Below are positions 46,945-55,197 of a DNA stretch of 64,000 nucleotides, one piece after another. How positions within the stretch are numbered: the stretch's first letter is position 1; every line of letters starts with the position of its first letter. A program made the translations under genes and the position numbers. The DNA is from Microcystis wesenbergii NRERC-220. GTDB taxonomy: Bacteria > Cyanobacteriota > Cyanobacteriia > Cyanobacteriales > Microcystaceae. The stretch lies in contig NZ_JAVSJA010000001.1 in assembly GCF_032027425.1 (NCBI RefSeq), positions 4,538,001-4,602,000 of the forward strand, read 5' to 3'. The notes beneath the pieces were generated by a model. It was not told the DNA's origin. It searched no databases and saw only the letters and a program-made list of their open reading frames with translations.

Positions 46945-48093
46945 TTAGTGAAAGTAGCTAAGAGAAGATTGTTTTTTGGCTAACACTTCTTGATAAACTA
47001 ACTGTAAGTGATCGATATTTTTGCTGAGAGTGTAAGAGTCTAAAACTCTTTGACGGGCTTTTTGTCCTAAAATTGTTGTTAATTCGGGATGATCCCGTAA
47101 TACGGGCAAGAGAGTTTTTAATTGGGTAATTAGTCCTTTAGTATCTAGAACTATTCCCGCACCTTTTAACACTTCCCCATCGGCCCCCACATCCGTAGCC
47201 ATACAAGCAACACCGCAGGCCATCGCTTCCAAGAGGGAAATCGATAAACCTTCCACTAATGAGGGTAAAATAAAGCAGTCAACCCCGCGCAAAATTTCAA
47301 TTCGTTTATTTTCATCGCCGATAAAACCTAACCAGATAATACCATCTTCTTCTCCATAAAAAGGTTTGAGGGAAGGAGTTAACGGACCATCGCCAACAAT
47401 GAGCAGTTTGCATCTACTCCCTAAATTGGTTTTTTTCCAAGCTTTCAATAAAGATTCTACATTTTTCTCCGGCATGATCCGACCGAGATAAACAAATAAA
47501 CAATCGGCATTATATTGAGCTTTAATATTCGAGGGACCTGGACAATACTTATTAACATCAACCCCATTGGGAATAATTGCTAATTTTTCTTCGGGAACCC
47601 CCAATTTAACTAAAAAATCCCGTTGAGAGGTGGAAAAAATAATTACCTTATCGTAATTAGCTAAAAAAGGGGCGTGTAGTTGGTAGGTTAATAATTGGGT
47701 ACTGGAGATGAGATTGCGAATTTTACTATCAAAAGCCGGGTGAAAAGTCGCCACCAGAGGCAAATCTAAAGACTCACAAATTTCCGGTAGCAGAAAATCG
47801 AGGGGAGACAGGGGTAAGGACGCATGAACTAGATCGGGTTTCAGTTCCCTGAGTTTATCCTGTAGAACCCGACTCGATTTCAGGGTGGGAATAGTATAGA
47901 CTTGGGAACTATAGAGACGTGGCAGGGTGATTTCGTCGTAAAAGTCAGGCCAATCGCTTACGGTGGGTTTTTCGGAAGAAAAATGCAGAAAACTGACTTG
48001 ATAATCTCGATCGAGCAGGGAATTAGTCACTTCTCGCCCATAGGTAACGTTACCGCAAAAAGGAGATTTTTTTCCTAACCAGGCAATGTGCAT
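46945..48093 (-). CDS. dgdA: Digalactosyldiacylglycerol synthase / KtrE (GT4)
   Basis: A 382-aa family 4 (GT-B) glycosyltransferase: N-terminal MHIAWLGKKSPFCGNVTYGR, donor-site segments YLGRIMPEKNVESLL, LLIVGDGPL and EGLSISLLEAMACGVACMAT. The direct linkage to ktrB (9 nt) identifies it by synteny with Synechocystis slr1508, reported first as ktrE and later as the cyanobacterial DGDG synthase dgdA. It adds galactose to monogalactosyldiacylglycerol in thylakoid membranes. The family motif alone would not give this identity; synteny is the argument. Confidence 0.8.
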   Translation of the reverse strand: MHIAWLGKKSPFCGNVTYGREVTNSLLDRDYQVSFLHFSSEKPTVSDWPDFYDEITLPRLYSSQVYTIPTLKSSRVLQDKLRELKPDLVHASLPLSPLDFLLPEICESLDLPLVATFHPAFDSKIRNLISSTQLLTYQLHAPFLANYDKVIIFSTSQRDFLVKLGVPEEKLAIIPNGVDVNKYCPGPSNIKAQYNADCLFVYLGRIMPEKNVESLLKAWKKTNLGSRCKLLIVGDGPLTPSLKPFYGEEDGIIWLGFIGDENKRIEILRGVDCFILPSLVEGLSISLLEAMACGVACMATDVGADGEVLKGAGIVLDTKGLITQLKTLLPVLRDHPELTTILGQKARQRVLDSYTLSKNIDHLQLVYQEVLAKKQSSLSYFH

Positions 48094-48262
48094 TCAGATT
48101 CTCTTAAGAAAAAGTTAATTTAGCCAAGTATCACTTTACTAAATTAGCCGTAAAATTAAAAGCTAATAGAGTACCTAAGCAAAATTAATTATCCATCTAA
48201 GTCCCCAGCTAAAAATTGCCCTTTGCAAGAGTGCCTATTTGATAGTTAAAATTCTCGGCTTT

Positions 48263-48418
48263 TTACTGATTCGCCGAGGACTTGCGACGACGACAACGTT
48301 CTGAACAGTATTTGACCTCATGCCAACAGTTTTGCCACTTTTTGCGCCAAGTAAAGGATAAACCGCAAACAGGACAAATTTTACTGGGAAGATCGGACTT
48401 CGAGGGCTGACGTGCCAT
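48263..48418 (-). CDS. DUF2256 zinc-finger micro-protein
   Basis: A 51-aa protein too short for most gene callers. From ATG 48418: [20 protein letters not shown], then [20 protein letters not shown] and [11 protein letters not shown]. The CPVC and YCSERC cysteine pairs with WRKKW are the DUF2256 signature. Probably a zinc finger that binds nucleic acid or protein. It is divergent from the TrmJ-like gene (36 nt between starts). Confidence 0.85.
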   Translation of the reverse strand: MARQPSKSDLPSKICPVCGLSFTWRKKWQNCWHEVKYCSERCRRRKSSANQ

Positions 48419-48454
48419 GATTAAAATTAAAAAGTCAAAAACTGCGCCTTATCT

Positions 48455-49255
48455 ATGAGTGTAGATGAAAATAATCAGAGTTCCCCACTCGATCGCCTGA
48501 GAATTATTTTAGTTGAACCAGCCGGAGCCTTAAATGTGGGTTCCACTGCCAGAATTATGCGGAATATGGGCTTAAGTCGCTTAATTATCGTCAATCCCGC
48601 CTGTGATATCCTTGCAGAAGAAGCGCGACGCATGGCAGTACACGGAATTGAAGTCCTAGAAAACTGTTCACGGGTAGCCACCCTGGGGGAAGCTTTGCAG
48701 GGTTGTCATCGCATCATTGCCACCACCTCGAAACCCCGTCACCTGAATACTCCCCTCGAAACACCCCGGACCGCCTTACCCTGGTTACTCACCCCTAACC
48801 TGGAATCGGCCTTAATTTTCGGGCCAGAAGACCGGGGTTTAAGTAACAGCGAACTGAACCACGCCCAGCGTTTTGTCGGTATTCCCGCTAATCCTCAATA
48901 TTCCTCCCTCAATCTCGCCCAAGCGGTGGCGGTTTGCTCCTACGAACTGTACCAAATGGCCACGGAAAATAGGCTCGAACCCCCGGTAGAAACGCTCCCC
49001 AATGCCACTTTTGAGGCTCTAGAAGGCTATTATCAGCACTTAGAGAGCTTTTTGCTCAAAATTGGCTATCTTTACCCCCACACCGCCGCCGCTAGGATGG
49101 AGAAATTCCGGCAATTTTATCATCGGGCCCGTCCCACGGTGGAGGAATTAGCCCTGCTGCGGGGCATTATCGGTCATATTGAAAGTATCGGGCAACTTTT
49201 TCTCGGTCTTGATAGTCTCAAGGGCAAGAAAAAAAATTCTCCTAGCGATCGATAA
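48455..49255 (+). CDS. SpoU/TrmJ-like RNA methyltransferase
   Basis: A 266-aa SPOUT methyltransferase of the TrmJ type: RLRIILVEPAGALNVGSTARI, IVNPACD, ALIFGPEDRGLSNSELNHA (SAM-binding knot) and IPANPQYSSLNLAQAVAVCS match well. TrmJ methylates ribose in tRNA, typically position 32. A C-terminal helical part follows the knot. The exact tRNA target cannot be read. Confidence 0.88.
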   Translation: MSVDENNQSSPLDRLRIILVEPAGALNVGSTARIMRNMGLSRLIIVNPACDILAEEARRMAVHGIEVLENCSRVATLGEALQGCHRIIATTSKPRHLNTPLETPRTALPWLLTPNLESALIFGPEDRGLSNSELNHAQRFVGIPANPQYSSLNLAQAVAVCSYELYQMATENRLEPPVETLPNATFEALEGYYQHLESFLLKIGYLYPHTAAARMEKFRQFYHRARPTVEELALLRGIIGHIESIGQLFLGLDSLKGKKKNSPSDR

Positions 49256-49270
49256 TAAATCTGGATACCC

Positions 49271-50464
49271 TTGAGGAAAACCGTGACTCGTCAAGTAACT
49301 CGTCGTCCCACTAAAGTCCAATCTGGTCCTGGGTCCCCTAGGTCCCTGGACTCAAACAATAAAAAAAGGCCTGTACCAGTTAAAAAGTCGAAAAAACAAC
49401 GTAAACCTAACCTAATCGCTTCTTTTCTCCTTCAGGTTCTTCGCTTCTCTATCCTTGGTGTCGGTTTAGGTGCGATCGCTGGTACGGTTTTAACGGTGGT
49501 GGATCCGAGCAAATTACCCCTACACCCAAAACCCACCGCTACTAATTCCCCGACTCCCAAACCCGTCACCCCAAAACCTACCACCTTAGTTTTAAACGAA
49601 AATCTGAGCAGCCTCAACCAGAAATTACAGGCTTTAGCGGTCAAATATCCGAAATTACAGGCGGGAGCTTTATTTATTGACCTCGATAACGGTGCTTACG
49701 CTAATTTTCGCGGAGATACTATTTTTGCCGCCGCTAGTACGATTAAAATCCCGATTCTGGTGGCCTTTTTTGAGGATGTGGACGCGGGGAAAATTCGTCT
49801 CGATGAAACCCTTGTGGCCACTAAGGATGTCCTGGCCAGTGGGTCCGGGGATATGCAGTATCTGGGAGTGAATAAAACCTATACTGCCCTAGAAACCGCC
49901 ACTAAAATGAACGTAATTAGCGATAATACCGCTACTAATATGTTAATCAAGCGCATGGGCGGCAAAGAGGCTCTTAATCAGCGTTTTCAAGCTTGGGGTT
50001 TGACCAGTACGGTAATTAATAACGCTTTACCTGACTTGGAAGGAACCAATACCACAAGTCCGAGAGATTTGGTGACAATCTTAGGAAAAGTTAATCAAGG
50101 GGAATTACTCAGTTTACGTTCCCGCGATCGTCTATTGAATATTATGCAGGAAACGCGCACTCGCACCCTGCTGCCGCAAGGTATCGAGAAAGCCGCCGAT
50201 ATTGCCCATAAAACCGGTGATATTGGCTCGATGTTAGCGGATGCGGGGATTATTGATATGCCCAACGGCAAACGCTATCTAGGGGCAGTGATGGTGAAAC
50301 GTCCCCACAATGATAGCAACGCTAGGACTCTGATTCAACAAATATCGCGCACGGCCTACCAACACTTTAAATGGTATCAAACTCAACCCGCAGCCAAACC
50401 GCAACCGGTCGCCCAGTCTTCTCCCTCTCCTAGTCCGGTCGTTATTCCTAGTCCGGGTAATTAG
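49271..50464 (+). CDS. Class A beta-lactamase-fold serine hydrolase
   Basis: A 397-aa protein. Basic N-terminus (MRKTVTRQVTRRPTKV), one TM helix (LLQVLRFSILGVGLGAIAGT), a Thr/Pro linker, then the hydrolase domain: AAASTIKIPILVAFFE with SxxK (Ser/Lys), SDNTATNMLIKRMG (SDN), and HKTGDIGSM (KTG). Catalytic motifs are all present. It is likely a cell-wall-related serine hydrolase or beta-lactamase; resistance is not implied. TTG start; a GTG 12 nt downstream is an alternative. The C-terminal Pro/Ser tail ends at a MITE that supplies the stop codon. Confidence 0.88.
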   Translation: MRKTVTRQVTRRPTKVQSGPGSPRSLDSNNKKRPVPVKKSKKQRKPNLIASFLLQVLRFSILGVGLGAIAGTVLTVVDPSKLPLHPKPTATNSPTPKPVTPKPTTLVLNENLSSLNQKLQALAVKYPKLQAGALFIDLDNGAYANFRGDTIFAAASTIKIPILVAFFEDVDAGKIRLDETLVATKDVLASGSGDMQYLGVNKTYTALETATKMNVISDNTATNMLIKRMGGKEALNQRFQAWGLTSTVINNALPDLEGTNTTSPRDLVTILGKVNQGELLSLRSRDRLLNIMQETRTRTLLPQGIEKAADIAHKTGDIGSMLADAGIIDMPNGKRYLGAVMVKRPHNDSNARTLIQQISRTAYQHFKWYQTQPAAKPQPVAQSSPSPSPVVIPSPGN

Positions 50465-50694
50465 GGTTTGCGGCAAAAAGTTTTTCGTGGGGGTAGGGTG
50501 TGGGGTGTGGGGTGTGGGGTGTGGGGTGTGGGGTGTGGGGTTTTACCCATTTTCAGGTGGTCAATTACCTAATTTTCAGGGAAAAAGTCCAGGAATTTTG
50601 CCCCCGATCCCCGCAATGGCTGGCACTTTTTGAGGGAAAAAAAGTCTAAAAGTCTTATCCAACAAGGTTTTTAGATTTATTAAGCAAACCCTAA
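50461..50694. mobile_element. 234-bp MITE with 11-bp terminal repeats
   Basis: TTAGGGTTTGC (50461-50471) and GCAAACCCTAA (50684-50694), perfect. The interior has GTGGGGT tandem units (50500-50540) and a GGGAAAAAGTCCAGG-like middle. An inverted 220-bp copy lies at 54938-55157. The beta-lactamase-like gene's TAG (50462-50464) lies in the first terminal repeat. Confidence 0.85.
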
Positions 50695-50701
50695 TTAGCT
50701 C

Positions 50702-50968
50702 CTAGGTTAAATTATTGGCTAAAAGACGGGCTAATTGTTCGGCATTTGCCCGGGGGGAAAGACGAGGGAGGATTTTTTCCCCCGTGGCTAGTTTTTGACA
50801 GAGGACGGGGATTTCGTACTGATAAGCGTTAAACCAATCCTCTCGACTGGTAATGTCCCTAATTTCTAACTGCCACTCCGGTTGACGGATTTTTTCTAGT
50901 TTCTCTAGTAACCCTTCGCAAAGATGACAGTCCGGTTTACTGTATAAAATTAGTTCTATGGTAGTCAT
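50702..50968 (-). CDS. Glutaredoxin-family protein
   Basis: An 88-aa thioredoxin-fold protein with active site CHLC in LILYSKPDCHLCEGLLEKLE (residues 6-25), and the cis-Pro loop YEIPVLC. Small dithiol oxidoreductase, cytoplasmic. The same-strand neighbour is the MITE; it is divergent from the 50977 gene by 8 nt. Confidence 0.85.
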   Translation of the reverse strand: MTTIELILYSKPDCHLCEGLLEKLEKIRQPEWQLEIRDITSREDWFNAYQYEIPVLCQKLATGEKILPRLSPRANAEQLARLLANNLT

Positions 50969-50976
50969 AAATATTT

Positions 50977-51216
50977 ATGTTCATTACCTCCACGATTAGT
51001 CTCTCATCAACAATTCTACAAACTCCCACACCCACACCGACTTTAAATAATAATTTAGTTAATTCAGGTACTCAAGATCTAGTCTATATCGGTGTGTTTC
51101 TTCTGGCAATTACCCTAGTCATGGTTATTGGTATTATCAATCAAAAAATTGAATACGCTCTCATTTTTGCCGCCACTCTCACTATTATTTTAATTGCTTT
51201 CCTCTGGTTTTTATAA
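50977..51216 (+). CDS. Small membrane protein, 79 aa
   Basis: Two hydrophobic helices after a short polar N-terminus: LVYIGVFLLAITLVMVIGII and EYALIFAATLTIILIAFLWF. Likely an inner-membrane protein. No family recognised; it resembles small cyanobacterial conserved proteins. It shares an 8-nt divergent start region with the glutaredoxin. Confidence 0.65.
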   Translation: MFITSTISLSSTILQTPTPTPTLNNNLVNSGTQDLVYIGVFLLAITLVMVIGIINQKIEYALIFAATLTIILIAFLWFL

Positions 51217-51839
51217 GTCCTTCAACTAAGGGAATTGAGGGCAAATCCCCCTTAATAAAGATTAACGGCTCTCGTTGATTTACCTTCACCGAATTGTTAA
51301 GTAATTCGAGTTCAGACTTGACAAAAATCTCCCTAGGACCGAGCGGAAGATTAAGGAGTGCATCTCACATTTGCAGAAATACCGACAATTAGCAATTATC
51401 AGTGACTATTAAATTGGTACAAAAATATGAACAATCGCGTGTAAGCATCTCACCGAAAAACTAATGCGCGGTAGTGGATTGTTTCAGCTAATTTGGTGTA
51501 TTAGAAAAATGCTATAAATTCTATAATCTAAGACTTTAAGCCGAAATCTATTGCCCTATTTTAGTTGAAACAGTCCAGTAGGGTTGATTCATGAATCAAC
51601 CCTACTATGAATCAACCCTACCCCGTTGGGGGGTAGAACCCTCCAAAAGCTTGGATTTAGTGATAAAACCGAAAGTAACGCCCGATTTTAGGAGAAAGTT
51701 TCCCCTTAAAAATCGCAACTTAGTCGATTTACAAAAATGAGATGCGCCCCAAGCAAAACAATCAGACTTATAATATAATTGTATTGATTGTGGCTTGTTG
51801 CTAGAATCACCCCAAATTGACTCAATGGGTTTATAAACG
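51217..51839. other. Long intergenic region with palindrome and inverted words
   Basis: About 620 nt without a gene. Contains the 30-nt palindrome (51577) with a half-copy GAATCAACCCTACC just after it (51608-51622), and GAGTGCATCTCACATTTGC (51356) opposite AAATGAGATGCGC (51735), which may be ends of another element. ATTGTTTCAGCT and AGTTGAAACAGT also form an inverted pair. Confidence 0.5.
51577..51606. repeat. 30-nt perfect palindrome (copy B)
   Basis: Half-site AGTAGGGTTGATTCA followed by its exact complement. Relative to copies A and C the first, eighth and tenth base pairs differ with both strands changed together. Confidence 0.9.
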
Positions 51840-52544
51840 ATGACAACCCTAGATATTGCTACCGATATTGTCTGTCCTCCCACCGATTTATGGAGTGATG
51901 AACCACCCTTGGAAAGTGATCTGCATTTACAACAAATTATTTTATTATTATCTTGTCTTGATTGGCTCTGGCAAGATAGAAACGATTACTATGCCTCGGG
52001 CAATTTGACTATTTATTATAACGAAAGGCAATTGAAACAGCGAGATTTTTGTGGACCAGATTTTTTCGTGGTTTTAGATACAGAGAAACGTACCAGGAAA
52101 AGTTGGGTTGTCTGGGGAGAAGGGGGTAAATATCCCAATCTAATCATCGAAATTCTCTCCGATTCCACCGCTAATGTGGACAGAAAAGCCAAAAAGGAAC
52201 TATATCAGCATACTTTCCGGACTCCTGAATATTTTTTGTTTGATCCTAATACTTTAGAATGGCAAGGATTCACTTTAATCGAGGGACAATACCAACCGAT
52301 TACCCCCAATGAAAACGGTTATTTATGGAGTAAGCAACTAGGATTATATTTAGGGATTTTTGCCAATAAATTGCGCTATTTCACCGAATCGGGTGAATTG
52401 GTTCCCACCCCTCAAGAGTCGGCCCGACAGGAAAGATTAGCCAAAGAACAGGAAAGATTAGCCAAAGAAAGAGAACAACAACGGGCGGAAAAATTAGCCC
52501 AAAAGCTGCGAGAATTGGGCATTAATCCCGATGAAATTGCTTAA
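51840..52544 (+). CDS. Uma2-family (DUF820) putative endonuclease
   Basis: A 234-aa PD-(D/E)XK-fold protein: CGPDFFVVLDTEK (Asp of the nuclease core), NLIIEILSDSTANVDRKAKK (E..K), and TPEYFLFDPNTLEWQGF as in Uma2 proteins, which are highly expanded in cyanobacteria. A C-terminal charged coiled-coil (ARQERLAKEQERLAKEREQQ) is added. Targets are unknown. Stands alone with no obvious promoter. Confidence 0.88.
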   Translation: MTTLDIATDIVCPPTDLWSDEPPLESDLHLQQIILLLSCLDWLWQDRNDYYASGNLTIYYNERQLKQRDFCGPDFFVVLDTEKRTRKSWVVWGEGGKYPNLIIEILSDSTANVDRKAKKELYQHTFRTPEYFLFDPNTLEWQGFTLIEGQYQPITPNENGYLWSKQLGLYLGIFANKLRYFTESGELVPTPQESARQERLAKEQERLAKEREQQRAEKLAQKLRELGINPDEIA

Positions 52545-52715
52545 ATATCCGATTGGGGGTGTTAGGGCAGCCCAACTCACCCCAGCAGTCTAGTTATAAA
52601 TACTTATAATTTCTCAGGGAATTATAACAATTATTAAATAATGTGTAGTTTTGTATACTGATGTCAGGAACTTAGATACAATGTCAAGTGGCGTAAGATA
52701 TATAGAGATTAGCTA

Positions 52716-54434
52716 GTGAGTCGGCATCAAGACAGTCAAACTGACCGGAAACGAGAAGAAACACAGTTCACTCCTTACAGTGCAGAAGCGATCGCTCAAG
52801 AATACCGTTACAAACCTTGGCAATTGTTCGGTCGCGCTTTCGTGATTATTTGGTCTTTAGGATTATTTCTGCTCAGTCTCCTCTGGGACAAATGGACAAA
52901 GCAAGAAGAAGCCAATAAATACAGGCGTGCCAGCGAACTTAGGCAAATTCTCACCCGTTTGGGTCCCACCTTCATCAAAGTCGGTCAAGCTCTCTCTACC
53001 CGTCCCGACCTCGTTCGCAGAGACTTTTTAGACGAATTAGTTAAACTGCAAGACCAACTTCCCCCCTTCGATAACGACATTGCTTTTGCCATTATCGAGA
53101 CAGAATTGGGGATGCCTGTAGAAAAAGCCTATCGAGAAATATCCCCCACCCCGGTAGCTGCCGCTAGTTTAGGCCAGGTTTACAAAGCGATACTCCCCAC
53201 CGGTGAAGAAGTAGCCGTTAAAGTGCAACGGCCCGGGCTGCGGGCGCTTTTAAGCCTCGATTTATACCTAATGCGCTGGGCCGCCCAAAAATTCGGTCGT
53301 TTATTACCCCTCAATCTCGGCCACGACCTCACCCTGATTGTCGATGAATTCGGCACCAAACTCTTTGAGGAAATCGACTATCAAAACGAAGGTCGCAACG
53401 CTGAAAAATTCGCCACCAACTTCCAAAATAACCCCGAAGTTAAAGTTCCCAGTATCTACTGGCGTTATAGTGGTCGCCGCGTCCTCACCCTGGAATGGAT
53501 TGATGGCTATAAACTCACCGATACCGAGAACATCAAAGCTTTAGGATTAGACCCCAATAATATCGTTAAAATCGGCGTAACCTCTGGATTACAGCAACTC
53601 CTCGAACACGGCTTTTTCCACGCTGATCCCCACCCGGGTAATCTTTTCGCCACTTTTGATGGTCGCATGGCCTATATCGATTTTGGCATGATGGACCAGT
53701 TAGAGGAGGAAACTAAAGAAACCCTCGCCAGTTGCGTCGTCGATTTAATTAACAAAGACTACGAAAACCTAGCCAGCAACTTTGTCAAACTGGGATTTTT
53801 AACCCCAGAAACCGATATAAAACCCATTATTCCCGCCCTAGAACGAGTTTTAGGCAATGCCATCGGTCAAAGGGTCGGTGACTTCAATTTCCGCACCATT
53901 ACCGATGATTTCTCCGAATTGATGTACGAGTATCCCTTCCGGATTCCCGCCAAATTCGCCCTGATTATTCGTTCCCTCGTCACCCAAGAAGGGGCAGCCC
54001 TCACCCTCGATCCTAACTTCAAAATCGTCCAAGTGGCCTATCCCTACGTCGCTAAACGTCTCCTGACCGGGGAATCGCCCCAACTGCGCCGACGTTTATT
54101 GGATGTGCTGTTCAAAGACGGTAAATTCCAGTGGCAACGCCTAGAAAACATGATTACAATGGCTCGATCGGAAAGTAACTTCGATTTACTGCCCACCGCG
54201 CAATTAGGCATCACTTTTCTTCTCTCGGAAGAAGGTCGTTATCTGCGTCGTCAATTGCTATTAGCTTTAACGGAAGATGACCGTCTCCATACTGCCGAAG
54301 TGCAACGTCTCTGGGGTTTAATTCAAGGAGAATTGCAACCGCGGCGACTCTTGGATGTGGCCATGAGCGCTTTTCGGGAATTATCGTCCCAAGGTGTGGC
54401 CGCTGTCCTTCCGCGAGAAACCAGTTCGCGTTAG
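52716..54434 (+). CDS. ABC1/UbiB-family atypical kinase
   Basis: A 572-aa protein of the ABC1 family (AarF/UbiB). KxGQ motif region FIKVGQALSTRPDL, the A-rich nucleotide loop PVAAASLGQVYKA, VAVKVQRPGL, the catalytic-like HADPHPGNLFA and the DFG-like YIDFGMMD. In cyanobacteria and plastids these act in prenylquinone/tocopherol homeostasis. GTG start at 52716. C-terminal 100 residues form extra helices. Cytoplasmic, membrane-associated. Confidence 0.93.
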   Translation: MSRHQDSQTDRKREETQFTPYSAEAIAQEYRYKPWQLFGRAFVIIWSLGLFLLSLLWDKWTKQEEANKYRRASELRQILTRLGPTFIKVGQALSTRPDLVRRDFLDELVKLQDQLPPFDNDIAFAIIETELGMPVEKAYREISPTPVAAASLGQVYKAILPTGEEVAVKVQRPGLRALLSLDLYLMRWAAQKFGRLLPLNLGHDLTLIVDEFGTKLFEEIDYQNEGRNAEKFATNFQNNPEVKVPSIYWRYSGRRVLTLEWIDGYKLTDTENIKALGLDPNNIVKIGVTSGLQQLLEHGFFHADPHPGNLFATFDGRMAYIDFGMMDQLEEETKETLASCVVDLINKDYENLASNFVKLGFLTPETDIKPIIPALERVLGNAIGQRVGDFNFRTITDDFSELMYEYPFRIPAKFALIIRSLVTQEGAALTLDPNFKIVQVAYPYVAKRLLTGESPQLRRRLLDVLFKDGKFQWQRLENMITMARSESNFDLLPTAQLGITFLLSEEGRYLRRQLLLALTEDDRLHTAEVQRLWGLIQGELQPRRLLDVAMSAFRELSSQGVAAVLPRETSSR

Positions 54435-54470
54435 AGTGTTTAAGGTCAACATCGGTTAATCACTTTTTCT

Positions 54471-54848
54471 ATGGATTATTATTTTCTGCCCCAACCGCCC
54501 TATTTTCTGGTTGTTGCCGGTTTGTTTATCGGTATTACCTGCGGGGCCGCTTTTGAAGCTAGTCTCAAGCAAGTGGTTAACAATTGGTATAAAAATAAGG
54601 GTTCAGACGATCAAAATCTTTTAAAATCCAGTTCCTTACAAATTCCTTTTATTGGTATTTGTATCGGAATCTGTCTTTTCCTCGCCTCGGGATTAGATAT
54701 ATTTATTCTCAATGGTTGGGTTGCCTACGCTATCTCTCTCCCGATGACTATCTTTATCGGTGGTTTGGTTTGGAGTCAGTTAGGGGAATTATTAGGCCAA
54801 TTACAGCGCGGCGGTTCTAAAGAAATTGACCTCGATTATCGGGGATAA
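54471..54848 (+). CDS. Small membrane protein, 125 aa
   Basis: Three hydrophobic segments: PYFLVVAGLFIGITCGAAFE, IPFIGICIGICLFLASGLDI and NGWVAYAISLPMTIFIGGL. Found close downstream of the ABC1 kinase (36 nt), so possibly cotranscribed. Function unknown. Confidence 0.7.
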   Translation: MDYYFLPQPPYFLVVAGLFIGITCGAAFEASLKQVVNNWYKNKGSDDQNLLKSSSLQIPFIGICIGICLFLASGLDIFILNGWVAYAISLPMTIFIGGLVWSQLGELLGQLQRGGSKEIDLDYRG

Positions 54849-54937
54849 TTACGAGGCAGCAAACATTTAGGACGAAGAGAATAGGTGTTAGCAGATAGGA
54901 AAGATCAACTCCCCCACAACTAACACCAAAACCCTAG

Positions 54938-55157
54938 TTAGGGTTGGCTGAATAAATCTAAAAACCTTGTTGGATAAGGTCTTTAGACTTTTTTTCCCTC
55001 AAAAAGTGCCGACCATTGGAGTGATTGGGGGGAAAATTCCGGGACTTTTTCCCTGAAAATTAGGTAATTGACCACCTGAAAATGGGTAAAACCCCACACC
55101 CCACACCCCACACCCTACACCCTACCCCCACGAAAAACTTTTTGCCGCAAACCCTAG
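54938..55157. mobile_element. 220-bp MITE, inverted copy of the 50461 element
   Basis: Same sequence read in the opposite direction: TTAGGGTTGGC (54938) to GCAAACCCTAG (55147-55157), with CACACCCCACACC tandem units near 55095-55110. Differences in the tandem count account for the length difference. Lies between the small membrane gene and pabB. Confidence 0.85.
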
Positions 55158-55197
55158 TTATACCCAATTTCCCAGCTATTTTGGCCCGCGATTTTAG

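Noticed and set aside
49271-50464. Antibiotic-resistance beta-lactamase
   Set aside because: Long TM/Pro-rich N-terminus and core context fit a housekeeping serine hydrolase; motifs alone do not show resistance.
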